Shown here: in pieces, positions 20,944-30,485 of the stretch | Layout: each line of letters opens with the position of its first letter | Numbering within the stretch: the stretch's first letter is position 1 | DNA from: Allobosea lupini | Lineage (GTDB): Bacteria; Pseudomonadota; Alphaproteobacteria; Rhizobiales; Beijerinckiaceae | Length of the DNA: 64,000 nt | Direction of reading: 5' to 3' | Assembly: GCF_900109525.1 (NCBI RefSeq) | Contig: NZ_FOAN01000002.1 | Span: 434,001-498,000 of the forward strand | Program-made: the position numbers and the translations under genes | Notes under the pieces: model-generated | Databases searched by the model: none | The model's input: only the letters and a program-made list of their open reading frames with translations | What the model was told of the DNA's origin: nothing

Positions 20944-21801
20944 CTATTTCGGCTGGACGTAGACGTTGATCTCGAGGTTCGGGTCCCCGGCGTCCTTGAG
21001 ATCGCTGACATACTCTTCGAGGAAAGCGTCCTTCACGACGATGTTCTTGGCCTCGAGATAGGCCGTGATCGTCTCATAGGTCGAATCGATATCGTCATAG
21101 GGAGCGGTGTGGACGAAGCGCAGCGCGCGACCGACCGGTGACTGGCCGTTGCGCACGCCATTCGCCAGCGCCGTGGCAGCCGGCTTGTCGACCGGCAGCA
21201 TCGCCTCGAACTTGAAGCCGTTGTCGTCGGTCTCGACGAACAGGCTGAGCGGCCGGCCCGCGACCTTGAGCCCGGCCCTGTCGGCCTCGGCCCGCAGGAG
21301 AGCGATGGTCTCCCCCAGTTTCTGGAAACCCTGATCCCAGCTCGCCTGCCCGGCGAAGAGCAATACAGGCTTGGCCGTCAGCTGCACCTCGTCGACATCG
21401 GAGGGGTCGCCCTTCTTGCCGGCGAGCGTCGCATTCGAGTCGGGCGTGCCGGTCTGCTGTTGCTGCACAGGGGGCGCGGGCTGCGGGCTGGGCAGAGTCG
21501 GGGGCGGCTGGACGGGTTGCGGCTCGGCCGGCGCCGCAGGAGCGGGCTGGACCGGCTGCGGTGTCACGGGTGATTGAAGCGCCGGCGGCGGCTGCACCGG
21601 CTGGGGTTCGGCCTGAGCCGGCTGACCGCCCTGGCTCTGGGTCGGCGCCTGCTGGGCATTCTGCGCCGGCGTCGCGGTCCCCGGCGGCGCGGCGAGCGGC
21701 GTGTTCTCCACGGCAGTCGGCGGCGCCACGCGCGTCTGCGCGGCAGCCGGACAAGCAAAGGCGAGCGCAAGAAGGAGCGCGCTGAATCTCGACTGCCGCA
21801 T
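20944..21801 (-). CDS. Exported GyrI-like effector-binding protein with Pro/Gln-rich linker
   Basis: 285 residues. A signal peptide ([21 protein letters not shown]) is followed by ~110 residues very rich in Pro, Gln and Ala with repeated [13 protein letters not shown] units, then a ~140-residue C-terminal domain from about [17 protein letters not shown] to EINVYVQPK. That domain resembles GyrI/AraC effector-binding folds ([32 protein letters not shown], with the conserved Glu in LEEY). Such domains are usually cytoplasmic ligand sensors; here it should be periplasmic on a flexible tether. I chose the ATG that begins the signal peptide. Confidence 0.75.
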   Translation of the reverse strand: MRQSRFSALLLALAFACPAAAQTRVAPPTAVENTPLAAPPGTATPAQNAQQAPTQSQGGQPAQAEPQPVQPPPALQSPVTPQPVQPAPAAPAEPQPVQPPPTLPSPQPAPPVQQQQTGTPDSNATLAGKKGDPSDVDEVQLTAKPVLLFAGQASWDQGFQKLGETIALLRAEADRAGLKVAGRPLSLFVETDDNGFKFEAMLPVDKPAATALANGVRNGQSPVGRALRFVHTAPYDDIDSTYETITAYLEAKNIVVKDAFLEEYVSDLKDAGDPNLEINVYVQPK

Positions 21802-21942
21802 ACCCGAATATCCCGAGCTGACACGACCGATTCGCGCCGTGCCGCAAACTACGCTGATCCCGTAACGGCAGGAAGATCGCGAAGGGTGGCAATTTTTCGG
21901 CATCGCGCTCATATACCGCCAGCATCATGGACTTGTGACGAT

Positions 21943-22827
21943 ATGAACGCCCTCGCCAATCGCCGGTTCCTCAAGATGAACGGGCTCGGCAACGAGATCA
22001 CTGTGCTGGATCTGCGCGGAACGACGCATATCGTCTCCGAGACCGAGGCCCGCGCCATCGCCAGTCAGGAGCGCACCCGCTTCGACCAGTTGATGGTCCT
22101 GCACGACGCAAAGGCGGCGGGCATCGACGCCTATGTCCGCATCTACAACACCGACGGCTCCGAGGCCGGCGCCTGTGGCAACGGCACGCGCTGCGTCGCC
22201 TGGGCGATGACCGCCGACCCTGGGATGGGCCAGGCCGGCCGCGACGGGCTCCTGCTGCAGACCAAGGCCGGGCTGCTGCCGGTGGCGCGTCTGTCGGAGG
22301 CCGTCTTCACCGTCGACATGGGCGCGCCGCGCCTGGCCTGGAACGAGATCCCGCTGGCCGAGCCCTTCGAGGACACCAGCCGCTTCGAACTGCAGATCGG
22401 GCCGATCGACGATCCGATCCTGCACACGCCCTGCGCCGTGAGCATGGGCAATCCGCACGCCGTGTTCTTCGTCGACGATCCCTATCGCTTCAATCTCGAG
22501 CAGATCGGCCCGCTGCTGGAGAACCACCCGATCTTTCCGGACCGCGCCAATATCGGCCTCGCCGCGGTCAAGGCGCCGGACCATATCGTGCTGCGGGTCT
22601 GGGAGCGCGGCGCCGGCATCACCCGAGCCTGCGGCTCGGGCGCCTGTGCGGCGCTGGTCGCGGCTGTGCGCCGCGAGCTCTCCGAGCGCAAGGCGACCGT
22701 CAGCCTGCCCGGCGGCGACCTCGTCATCGAATGGCGCGAGAGCGACGGCCATGTGCTGATGACCGGGCCGGCCGCGCTCGACTGGGACGGCGTGCTGGAG
22801 CCCGGCCTCTTCGCCGCCGTCGCCTGA
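21943..22827 (+). CDS. dapF: Diaminopimelate epimerase
   Basis: 294 residues. It converts LL- to meso-diaminopimelate, for lysine and peptidoglycan. Both catalytic cysteines are present: Cys78 in GACGNGTRC and Cys230 in [27 protein letters not shown] near the start and [14 protein letters not shown] are family signatures. The ATG at 21943 fits the family N-terminus although the frame is open upstream. The stop overlaps the mtaB start by one base (TGATG). Confidence 0.97.
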   Translation: MNALANRRFLKMNGLGNEITVLDLRGTTHIVSETEARAIASQERTRFDQLMVLHDAKAAGIDAYVRIYNTDGSEAGACGNGTRCVAWAMTADPGMGQAGRDGLLLQTKAGLLPVARLSEAVFTVDMGAPRLAWNEIPLAEPFEDTSRFELQIGPIDDPILHTPCAVSMGNPHAVFFVDDPYRFNLEQIGPLLENHPIFPDRANIGLAAVKAPDHIVLRVWERGAGITRACGSGACAALVAAVRRELSERKATVSLPGGDLVIEWRESDGHVLMTGPAALDWDGVLEPGLFAAVA

Positions 22828-24101
22828 TGGGCGTCGAGCTCGTCACCTTCGGCTGCCGGCTGAACCTCGTCGAGAGCGAGACGATCGAGCGGCAGTCACT
22901 GGCTGCCGGCCTCTCCGAGATCGCGGTGATCAATACATGCGCGGTGACTGCGGAAGCCGTGCGCCAGGCCGGCCAGGCGATCCGCCGACTCGCCCGCGAG
23001 AGGCCCGAGCGGCCGATCGTCGTCACCGGCTGCGCCGCGCAGATCGAGCCCGCACGCTTCGCCGCCATGCCGGAGGTGACGCGGGTGCTCGGCAATGCCG
23101 AGAAGCTCGACCCGGCGCGCTGGCGGACTCTCGCGAGCTCGAACAGCCTGCGGGCTGGCCCGTCGGCCGATGTGACGAGCAAGATCGTGGTCGGCGACAT
23201 CATGCAGGCACGCGATGCCTCTCCGCAGCGCACGCAGGCGCTCGGCCTGCATACGCGCGGCTTCCTGCAGGTGCAGAACGGCTGCGACCATCGCTGCACC
23301 TTCTGCGTCATCCCGCTCGGGCGTGGCAATGCCCGCTCGGCTGATGTCGCCGAGGTCATCGTGCAGGCGCGCCGTCTCGTCGCGGAAGGGGCGAGCGAGA
23401 TCGTGCTGACCGGGGTCGACCTGACGAGCTATGGCCGGGAGCGCTCGGACGGACCGACGCTCGGCGCTCTCGTCGGCGCGATCCTCGCGGCGCTGCCCGA
23501 GCTGAAGCGCCTGCGCCTGTCCTCGCTCGACGCTGTCGAGGTCGATGACGATCTGCGCGATCTCATTGCCGACGAGCCGCGGTTGATGCCGCATCTGCAT
23601 CTGTCGCTGCAATCGGGCGACGACCTCGTGCTGAAGCGGATGAAGCGCCGCCACAGCCGCGCCGACGCGATCAGCTTCTGCAAGGAGTTGCGGGCTCTAC
23701 GCCCCGACATCGCCTTCGGCGCCGATCTGATCGCAGGGTTCCCGACCGAGGACGAGGCGATGTTCGCGCGCACGCTCGCACTGATCGAGGAGTGCGGCCT
23801 GTCCTATGTCCACGGCTTCCCGTTTTCGCCGCGGCCCGGCACGCCGGCGGCACGCATGCCGCAGGTCGCCGGCGGCGAAATCAAGGAACGCGCGGCCCGC
23901 CTGCGGGAAGCCGCGGAGGCGGCCCATGGGCGGCATCTTTCCGCCCGAATCGGCCGGCCGCTCTCCGTCCTGACCGAGCGCGGCGATACCGGCCGAGCCG
24001 AGGATTTCACGCTGGTGCGCTTCGGCCACAGCGTCGCGCCCGGTCAGATCCTGGGAGTGACGAGCCATGCCCGGAGCGGCAAATCACTGCTCGCTGCTTG
24101 A
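22827..24101 (+). CDS. mtaB: tRNA t6A37 methylthiotransferase MtaB
   Basis: 424 residues. Converts t6A37 to ms2t6A37 in tRNAs reading ANN codons. An N-terminal UPF0004 domain supplies three cluster cysteines (VTFGCRLN, INTCAVT, VTGCAAQ); the radical-SAM domain has CDHRCTFCVIPLGRG; HLHLSLQSGDD and FGADLIAGFPTED are typical. A short C-terminal TRAM-like end. Translationally coupled to dapF, an arrangement common in alphaproteobacteria, where ftsY often follows; it does not here. Confidence 0.95.
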   Translation: MGVELVTFGCRLNLVESETIERQSLAAGLSEIAVINTCAVTAEAVRQAGQAIRRLARERPERPIVVTGCAAQIEPARFAAMPEVTRVLGNAEKLDPARWRTLASSNSLRAGPSADVTSKIVVGDIMQARDASPQRTQALGLHTRGFLQVQNGCDHRCTFCVIPLGRGNARSADVAEVIVQARRLVAEGASEIVLTGVDLTSYGRERSDGPTLGALVGAILAALPELKRLRLSSLDAVEVDDDLRDLIADEPRLMPHLHLSLQSGDDLVLKRMKRRHSRADAISFCKELRALRPDIAFGADLIAGFPTEDEAMFARTLALIEECGLSYVHGFPFSPRPGTPAARMPQVAGGEIKERAARLREAAEAAHGRHLSARIGRPLSVLTERGDTGRAEDFTLVRFGHSVAPGQILGVTSHARSGKSLLAA

Positions 24102-24174
24102 CCCGGCCCCCCTCCCCGGCCATAGCCGGCAGCGCTTCATCCGTCTCGCTGCCGTCGCAATCGGGAACTAGCCC

Positions 24175-24744
24175 GTGACCATGACCAGATCGCTTCGCCT
24201 GTCCGCCGCCCTCGCAGCCATCCTGTCCGCCGCCAGCGCTACCGCGCAATCCTATGGCGATTCCGTAAGCGGCCTCTCGGTTTCGCCGCCGGCCGGCTTC
24301 AAGGCGGAAGCCGGCAAGCCACATCCGCAATTCGACGTGACGATCGACATCTCCTCGAAGACCGGCACGCCCAAGGCGGTGAACAGCACTGGCCATCTCT
24401 GCACGCTCGGCTTCAAGCCCTCGACGCAGAACGCGCAGCTGACGCGCGACATCGTCAACGAGCAGATGACCAGGCCGGAATGGCAGCAGCTCTATCGCGA
24501 GATGTTCGAGACGATCGGCACCGTGTCCGACCTCAAGCTGTTCGAACACCAGGGCTTCACCGGCATCGAGCTGGTCGTGACGCCCAAGGCCGGGCCGAAC
24601 GCGCAGAATGTGCGCATGTTCACCTCGACCCTGGAGACGGCCAAGGGCCGCACCGCCCTGATCTGCGCCACCGACCCGGCCAGCCTCGCCGCTGCTTTGC
24701 CGCAGTTCAAGGCCCTGCGCGCGACCATCCATGCGCCGGAATAG
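24175..24744 (+). CDS. Secreted protein of unknown function, ~187 aa
   Basis: Signal peptide (RSLRLSAALAAILSAASATAQ), then a domain beginning SYGDSVSGLSVSPPAGFKAE. The mature chain has two cysteines (HLCTLGFKP and ALICATDPA). GTG 24175 is 9 nt after GGGA; ATG 24181 would shorten it by two codons. Ends near LRATIHAPE. The pattern (PPAGF then a mixed beta domain) resembles many uncharacterised periplasmic proteins of Hyphomicrobiales. Confidence 0.7.
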   Translation: MTMTRSLRLSAALAAILSAASATAQSYGDSVSGLSVSPPAGFKAEAGKPHPQFDVTIDISSKTGTPKAVNSTGHLCTLGFKPSTQNAQLTRDIVNEQMTRPEWQQLYREMFETIGTVSDLKLFEHQGFTGIELVVTPKAGPNAQNVRMFTSTLETAKGRTALICATDPASLAAALPQFKALRATIHAPE

Positions 24745-24816
24745 GCCCGCTACCGCCCGGGACTTCAACCTTCGAGGCGGCCCCTAACGCGGTCTCCTCA
24801 CGATGAAGGTGGGGGT

Positions 24817-26541
24817 TCACCCCTTCTGCGCAGCGATCTCCTCGCGCAGCGCCCGGCGCAGCACCTTGCCGACATTGGTCTTGGGCAGCGCCTCGCGGAA
24901 GATGATCTGCTTGGGGACCTTGTAGCCGGTCAGGTTCTCCTTGCAGAAGGCACGCAGATCCTCGGCGGTGACGGCCGCATCGCGCTTGACCACGAAGGCG
25001 GTCACCGCCTCGCCGGAATGCTCGTCCGGCAGGCCGATCACGGCCGATTCGAGCACGCCGGGATGCTTGGCGAGCACGTCCTCGACCTCGTTCGGGTAGA
25101 CGTTGAACCCGGAGACTAGGACCATGTCCTTCATCCGGTCGACGACCTTGATCTGCCCGTCCGGCAGGAAGATGCCGACGTCGCCGGAGCGGAAATAGCC
25201 GTCCGCCGTCATCACCTTGGCGGTCTCGTCCGGCCGGTTCCAATAGCCGGCCATCACCTGCGGCCCGCGGATGCAGATCTCCCCGGCTTCTCCGGTCGCC
25301 ACGTCGTTGCCCTCGGCGTCGCGGATGGCGAAGTCGGTCGAGGGCAGCGGGTAGCCGATCGTGCCGCTGAACTCGGTGATGTCGGTGCGGTTGACCGAGG
25401 CGACCGGCGATGTCTCCGAGAGGCCGTATCCCTCGATGATCGGCCGGCCGGTGACCTCCTTCCAGCGCTTGGCCACGGCGGCCTGGGTCGCCATGCCGCC
25501 GGCGATGGCGAAGCTGAGCTCCGAGAAGTTCACGTCCTTGATCTCGGGATGGCTGGCGAGCGCGTTGTAGAGCGTATTGACGCCCGAGAAGAGCGTGAAA
25601 CGGCTCGCCTTCAGGATCTTGATGAAGCCGGCGATGTCGCGCGGATTGGCGATCAGGAGGCTCTTGGCGCCGATGCGCAGCATGAACATGCAGCAGCAGG
25701 TCAGGGCGAAGATGTGGTAGAGCGGCAGCGCCGTGACCATGACATGCTGATAGTCGCTGCGGCCATGCGGCGCCTCGAGCTGCCAGCCGAGCCAGAGCGC
25801 GCATTGCGCGACATTGGAGGCGACGTTGTGGTGCGTCAGCGTCGCGCCCTTGGAGACGCCGGTGGTGCCGCCCGTATATTGCAGGAAGGCGACGTCCCCG
25901 GGCGCGATCGTGACCGGGCTCATCGTCCCCGTCTGGGCGAAGACGCTCTTGAGCGGCACCGAGCCCGGCAGATTGTAGGGCTTCACCACCTTCTTGATCT
26001 TGCGGGCGACGAAATTGACGATCGTCCCCTTGAACCCCATCAGGTCGCCGGCAGTGGCGATGAGGATCGCGTCGAGCTTGAGGTTGGGCCGCGCCTCCTC
26101 GACGACATGGGCGAAGTTCTCGATCACCACCAGCGCGCGCGCTTCGGCGTCGTTGACCTGATGAGCCAGCTCGCGGGCGGTGTAGAGCGGGTTGACGTTG
26201 ACGACGGTGAAGCCGCCGATCAGCGCGCCGAAGATCGTCGCCGGATAGGCGAGGATGTTCGGCATCATCAGCGCGATGCGGTCGCCCTTCTTGAAGCCCT
26301 GCGCCTGCAGCCAGGCGGCGAAGGCGCGCGCGGCACGCCCGACCTCGGCGAAAGTGATCGACTTGCCGAAGCTCTCGAAGGCCTGGCGATCGGCATAGGT
26401 CTCGCAGGCATTGCGGATCAGGTCGGCAAGCGTGCCGACACCGGCTTCGTCGATCACCGGCGGCACGGCCGGCGGATAATGCGCCAGCCAGGGGCGCGCA
26501 TCCGATGTCGCCTGAGCCGCGGAAAGAACCGTCATCCCCAT
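24817..26541 (-). CDS. fadD: Long-chain fatty acid-CoA ligase FadD
   Basis: 574 residues, ANL superfamily. The AMP-binding P-loop YTGGTTGVSKGATLTH lies near 228, GYGLSETSP is the aromatic/Thr motif, YFRSGDVGIFLPDG and VVDRMKDMVLVSGFNVYPNE (the hinge/FACS motif) follow, and the catalytic Lys is in PKTNVGKVLRR. It activates fatty acids for beta-oxidation. It is monocistronic, with a 351-bp upstream region bearing two palindromes. Confidence 0.95.
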   Translation of the reverse strand: MGMTVLSAAQATSDARPWLAHYPPAVPPVIDEAGVGTLADLIRNACETYADRQAFESFGKSITFAEVGRAARAFAAWLQAQGFKKGDRIALMMPNILAYPATIFGALIGGFTVVNVNPLYTARELAHQVNDAEARALVVIENFAHVVEEARPNLKLDAILIATAGDLMGFKGTIVNFVARKIKKVVKPYNLPGSVPLKSVFAQTGTMSPVTIAPGDVAFLQYTGGTTGVSKGATLTHHNVASNVAQCALWLGWQLEAPHGRSDYQHVMVTALPLYHIFALTCCCMFMLRIGAKSLLIANPRDIAGFIKILKASRFTLFSGVNTLYNALASHPEIKDVNFSELSFAIAGGMATQAAVAKRWKEVTGRPIIEGYGLSETSPVASVNRTDITEFSGTIGYPLPSTDFAIRDAEGNDVATGEAGEICIRGPQVMAGYWNRPDETAKVMTADGYFRSGDVGIFLPDGQIKVVDRMKDMVLVSGFNVYPNEVEDVLAKHPGVLESAVIGLPDEHSGEAVTAFVVKRDAAVTAEDLRAFCKENLTGYKVPKQIIFREALPKTNVGKVLRRALREEIAAQKG

Positions 26542-26892
26542 CCTCCCCTTTGCGGTCCGCCCTGTTGCCGGGCCTGGATGCCGCGCGGCGGACGCCCGGC
26601 TGTCCGCCGGTCACGACCCGCACCTTCTGATTGTTCGGCACTACACTGCGCAAGCCTAGCGGCGGGCGCAAGCACCCGCCGCTCGAAAGTTTACATATAA
26701 ACCTTCTTACTGCAACTCGATAAAGGCGGCATTCGACCAGCCTGTAAGCCAGGCGCCACCGCGAGGCCAGGGCGCAGCCCGGTCAGGCTTGAACGGCCTG
26801 GCCGGGGAAGCGTCATCATCTTTTAGTTCGTAGACTTTAGTCTAAATATCTCCCTTCCGCCGATTTGCGGCGCTGTCTGGCTCAGGCGGACT
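26542..26892. other. 351-bp non-coding region upstream of fadD with two palindromes
   Basis: No ORF I would support. Much more AT-rich than its surroundings from about 26680. Two operator-like sites are visible: GTTTA-CATA-TAAAC at 26689-26702 and TAGACTTTAGTCTA (perfect palindrome) at 26831-26844. Because fadD reads leftwards from 26541, these lie ~150 and ~290 bp upstream of it and are candidate sites for a fatty-acid-responsive repressor. Confidence 0.5.
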
Positions 26893-28971
26893 CTAGCGTG
26901 CCTGCACCAGCGCCTGCGCCGCGACCACCGCGTCGGCCGGCTTGCCGGCGAGTTCGGCGAGATGGTCGAAGCGGGCGCTGAAGGTGCCGACACCCGCTGT
27001 CGCCGAGCGCAACTCGACGATCAAGCCGCCCATCTCGGCCTCAGGCATCAGCGCGTTGATCTGGTCCCAGCCGCGCCAGCCCGGCCGCGCGTCATAGCCA
27101 AGGATCTGGCCGCGCCTGGCCGAGACGATCGCCGAGGCCCGCGACATCGCATCCGAGGGAATCACGATCTCGACCGCCAGGATGGGCTCCAGCAGCACGG
27201 GCCTGGCCTGCGGGCAGGCTTCTGTCATTGCGAGCCGGGCCGCCTGGCGGAAGGCCATGTCGGAGGAATCGACCGTGTGGTAGGAACCGTCGGTCAGCGT
27301 CACCTCGATGTCGACGAGCGGGAAGCCGAGCGGCCCGCGCTGGCAGTAGTCGCGCACGCCCGCCTCGACCGACGAGATGTACTGCTTCGGCACGACGCCG
27401 CCGGTGATCCGGTCGACGAAGCGGATGCCTTCGCCACGCGGCAGCGGCGCGATCTCCAGCACGACATCGCCGAACTGGCCATGGCCGCCGCTCTGCTTGC
27501 GATGCCGGCCTCGAGCGCTGGCCTTGCCGCGCAGGGTCTCGCGATAGCCGATCTGCGTCGCGCCGCTGTCGACATTGACGCCATAGCGCCCCGCGAGCCG
27601 TTCGAGCGCGACGCGCAAGTGCATCTCGCCCTGGCCGGACAGGCGCATCTCGCTGAACTCCGGACGATGCTCGAGGGCGAGCGCCGGATCCTCCTCGACC
27701 AGCTTGGCGAGGCCGGTCGTGAGCCTGACATCGTCCTTGCGATCCTTGACGCCGACCGAGAGTGCATGGACCGGCTCGGGCGGCGCGACGGCGCTGACGA
27801 CATCGGGCCGGACCTTGCCGACCGCGATTGCGTCGCCGGTGCGCACACCTTCCAGCCGGGCGAAAGCAACGGTCTCGCCCTCCTCCGCTGCCGGGCGGCG
27901 CTGCTGCTCGGCGCCCTTGAGTTCGAGCACGCTGGCGATGCGGGCCTCGACGCCGCCGGACGAGGTGATCACGTCGCCTTCGGCCATCCGGCCGCGCAGC
28001 ACACGTGCCAGCGAGAGCTTGCCACCCTGGCCGGACTGCCAGGTCTTCATGACCAGCGCGAGCGGCGTGCCGCTGTCGACCACGCCGATCCGTCCACGCG
28101 TCACGTCTAGGGACGGCGCCTCGTGCCGCAGCGCCTTGAGCAGGCGAGTGACACCGTTGCCGCGCTCGGCCGCGCCGATCAGCACCGGGACGACATGACG
28201 CTCTTTCAGTTCGCGGGCGAGATCGTCGAAGATCAGGTCGCGCGGCGGCTCGATATCGCCGAGCAGATCCTCCATCAGGGTGTCGTCATAATCGGCGAGC
28301 TTCTCCAGCATGGAGAAACGGGCATCGCGCTCGCGTTCGACTTCCTCGGGCGCCAGCGGCACGATCTCGCTCGGCGCATGCTCGCGGTAGATGAAGGCCC
28401 GCTCCAGCGCGAGATCGATGAAGCCGACGGCGATACCGCCTTGCCAGATCGGGATCTGTCTCAGCAGCAGCGGCGTACGCGAGGCGCGCTGCAGCAATCC
28501 GAGCGTCTCGCGCACGCGCCGCGAGGCGGAATCGATCTTGTTGAGGAAGAGGAAGCGCGGAATGTCGGCCTCCTCGAGCTCGCGCAGCACGAGCTCAAGC
28601 GCCGGCGCCTTGCGGTCATCGGCCTCGCAGACGACCACCGCGGCGTCGACCGCCGGCAGGACGTGGCGCATCTCCTGGAGGAATTCGACGGAGCCGGGGC
28701 AGTCGATGAAAGTGTAGCGCTCGCCCATGAAGTCGACGCTGGCGACATTGGGCTCGGTGCTCATCTGGTGAGCGCGCGCCTCGGGTGAGGCATCGCCGAC
28801 GCTATTCCTGCTCTTGACCGAGCCGGCGCGCGAAACGGCGCCGCAACGCTCCAATATGCTCTCGAACAGGCTGGTCTTGCCGCTCTGGAAGGGACCGACG
28901 ATCGCGATGCATCGCGGCCCCCTGCCTCTGACGCCGGACGGGTTTCCTCCAGTGCTGGCGCTCGCAGCCAT
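26893..28971 (-). CDS. EF-G-like translational GTPase paralogue
   Basis: 692 residues, close in length to EF-G, but sequence features mark it as the divergent EF-G-like group found in alphaproteobacteria. G1 is GPFQSGKTS (26-34), G3 is DCPG instead of DTPG, G4 is NKID; the switch I region (SPEARAHQMSTEPNVASV) lacks the classical ERGITI motif. Domains II-V follow (GRYGVNVDSGATQIGYRETL, GVVPKQYISSVEAGVRD, VIPSDAMSRASAIVSARRGQ). It may act in ribosome recycling or under stress; the role is unproven. It is not in an str operon. Monocistronic. Confidence 0.9.
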   Translation of the reverse strand: MAASASTGGNPSGVRGRGPRCIAIVGPFQSGKTSLFESILERCGAVSRAGSVKSRNSVGDASPEARAHQMSTEPNVASVDFMGERYTFIDCPGSVEFLQEMRHVLPAVDAAVVVCEADDRKAPALELVLRELEEADIPRFLFLNKIDSASRRVRETLGLLQRASRTPLLLRQIPIWQGGIAVGFIDLALERAFIYREHAPSEIVPLAPEEVERERDARFSMLEKLADYDDTLMEDLLGDIEPPRDLIFDDLARELKERHVVPVLIGAAERGNGVTRLLKALRHEAPSLDVTRGRIGVVDSGTPLALVMKTWQSGQGGKLSLARVLRGRMAEGDVITSSGGVEARIASVLELKGAEQQRRPAAEEGETVAFARLEGVRTGDAIAVGKVRPDVVSAVAPPEPVHALSVGVKDRKDDVRLTTGLAKLVEEDPALALEHRPEFSEMRLSGQGEMHLRVALERLAGRYGVNVDSGATQIGYRETLRGKASARGRHRKQSGGHGQFGDVVLEIAPLPRGEGIRFVDRITGGVVPKQYISSVEAGVRDYCQRGPLGFPLVDIEVTLTDGSYHTVDSSDMAFRQAARLAMTEACPQARPVLLEPILAVEIVIPSDAMSRASAIVSARRGQILGYDARPGWRGWDQINALMPEAEMGGLIVELRSATAGVGTFSARFDHLAELAGKPADAVVAAQALVQAR

Positions 28972-29186
28972 GTCGTCCTCCTTCGGTTCTGGCCGCGAAC
29001 GGACGATGGCCTAGACGGCCTCTCGTCCGGGGCGGCGGTTGACCGGCGGGAACGGGAATGGAGCGCCCACGCCGGAAAGGCGGCGGTCGCACAGGCCCGA
29101 CAGGGTCGGGCGGCCGTCGAAGAGGGATGTCGGAGGGCAGGTTCGCGCCGTTCCGGGGGCGGCGCAAGCGGAATGTTGCCGCCGGC

Positions 29187-29531
29187 TCAGGCCGGCGCCG
29201 AGCGGCGCGCGCCATGCGCCTGTCCCCACAGCGTCATCGCCTCGAAGATCGGCGCCAGCGCCCAGCCCCGCTCGGTCAGCGCATATTCGACCTTGGGGGG
29301 CACCGTCTCCTGCACGCTGCGCGAGATGATGCCGTCCTCCTCCAGCGCCCGCAGCTGCAAGGTCATCATCCGCTGCGTCACATGCGGCAGCAGCCGGCGC
29401 AGCGCGTTGAAGCGGCGCGGCCCCTGCGTCAGCTGGAACAGGATCAGCGCCTTCCACTTGCCGCCGATCACGTCGATCGTCGCCTCTACCGGGCACCAGA
29501 CATAGGGGATGTCCTTGAGCGAGGGGCGCAT
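29187..29531 (-). CDS. HxlR-family transcriptional regulator
   Basis: 114 residues. The winged-helix HxlR signature is clear: CPVEATIDVIGGKWKALILF, PRRFNALRRLLPHVTQRMMT, LQLRALEEDGIISR and PPKVEYALTERG. A Cys (in VWCPVEA) sits at the position used for redox sensing in YodB/HypR-type members. ATG 29531 has GGAG 6 nt upstream. It diverges from an NmrA-like oxidoreductase gene, a frequent HxlR target arrangement. Confidence 0.92.
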   Translation of the reverse strand: MRPSLKDIPYVWCPVEATIDVIGGKWKALILFQLTQGPRRFNALRRLLPHVTQRMMTLQLRALEEDGIISRSVQETVPPKVEYALTERGWALAPIFEAMTLWGQAHGARRSAPA

Positions 29532-29545
29532 CGGCGGCTCCAATC

Positions 29546-29568
29546 AAGTATAAAAATTGTGCGTACTT
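29546..29568. promoter_or_regulatory. Inverted repeat in HxlR/NmrA intergenic region
   Basis: AAGTA and TACTT, separated by 13 nt, form a dyad 15 nt from the HxlR start and 54 nt from the NmrA start, within an AT-rich island. The location fits an HxlR operator acting on both genes. Short arms, so only a candidate. Confidence 0.45.
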
Positions 29569-29621
29569 ACGTCTTCGATACTGCCCTGTTACCTCGTCTC
29601 CATCAACCGATGGAGAACACG

Positions 29622-30485
29622 ATGTTTGCGATATTGGGAGCGACGGGACAGACGGGCGGCGCGGCTTTGGCGGCTGCTCTTGCAGCAGGACAGACGGTCA
29701 AGGCGATCGTCCGAGAGCCGGGCCGTGCCACGGCGCTGGCCGACAAAGGGGCCGTTCTTGCAAAGGCCGATCTCGACGATGTCGAGGCGCTGACGGCCGC
29801 CTTTGCCGGCGCCGAGTCGGCCTATGTCCTCAACCCCGTGCCCCACGCCGCCGAGGACGTTTTCGCTGCGGCAGCAAGGAACGGCGCAGCGATCGCCGAG
29901 GCGATCCGCCGCGCCGGGGTGCCGCATGTGGTGGCGCTGTCGTCGAGCGGTGCACATCGCACGGAGGGCACCGGCATCGTCAGGGCGCTGCACGATTTCG
30001 AGCAGGCGCTGCGTGGGGCGGCTCCGTCACTGACCTTCATCCGCGCCACCGAATTCATGGAGAATTGGGGCAGCGTTCTTGCTGTCGCGGCCGAGCACGG
30101 CATCCTGCCGAGCATGCGCCAACCGCTCGACGCCGCCGGCGAGACGGTCTCCGCGCTCGATGTCGGCCGGCAGGCGGCCGTCGAGCTTGCCCGTCCGCAT
30201 GCCGGCGAGCGCATCGTCAACCTGAAGGGGCCAGCGGAGTATTCGTCCGAAGAGGCCGCACAAGCGCTCGGCGACCTGCTCGGCAAGCCGGTCATGGCGG
30301 TGCCGACGCCGCGCGCGGAATGGGAACCGGGGCTCGTCGCCGCGGGCTTGAGCGCAAGCCATGCGCGCGAGCTCGCCGGGCTCTACGACGCCATGAACGC
30401 CGGGCGCGCCGGTTTCGAGGATGTCGGCGAGACGCGCCGCGGCAAGGTCACGCTGAAGGAGGCGCTGGCCGGGCTGCTGGGCTAG
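29622..30485 (+). CDS. NmrA-type NAD(P)-binding protein
   Basis: 287 residues. The nucleotide-binding motif GATGQTGGAALAAAL lies at residues 5-19 of the chosen start, followed by IVREPGRATALADKGAVLAKAD, typical of NmrA/QOR2-like atypical SDRs. The active-site Tyr region is missing, as in this group. These act as quinone or NADPH sensors or reductases. ATG 29622 has GGAG 6 nt upstream and is preferred over 29610. Divergent from the HxlR gene; its stop overlaps the next gene's stop tail to tail by 4 nt. Confidence 0.88.
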   Translation: MFAILGATGQTGGAALAAALAAGQTVKAIVREPGRATALADKGAVLAKADLDDVEALTAAFAGAESAYVLNPVPHAAEDVFAAAARNGAAIAEAIRRAGVPHVVALSSSGAHRTEGTGIVRALHDFEQALRGAAPSLTFIRATEFMENWGSVLAVAAEHGILPSMRQPLDAAGETVSALDVGRQAAVELARPHAGERIVNLKGPAEYSSEEAAQALGDLLGKPVMAVPTPRAEWEPGLVAAGLSASHARELAGLYDAMNAGRAGFEDVGETRRGKVTLKEALAGLLG

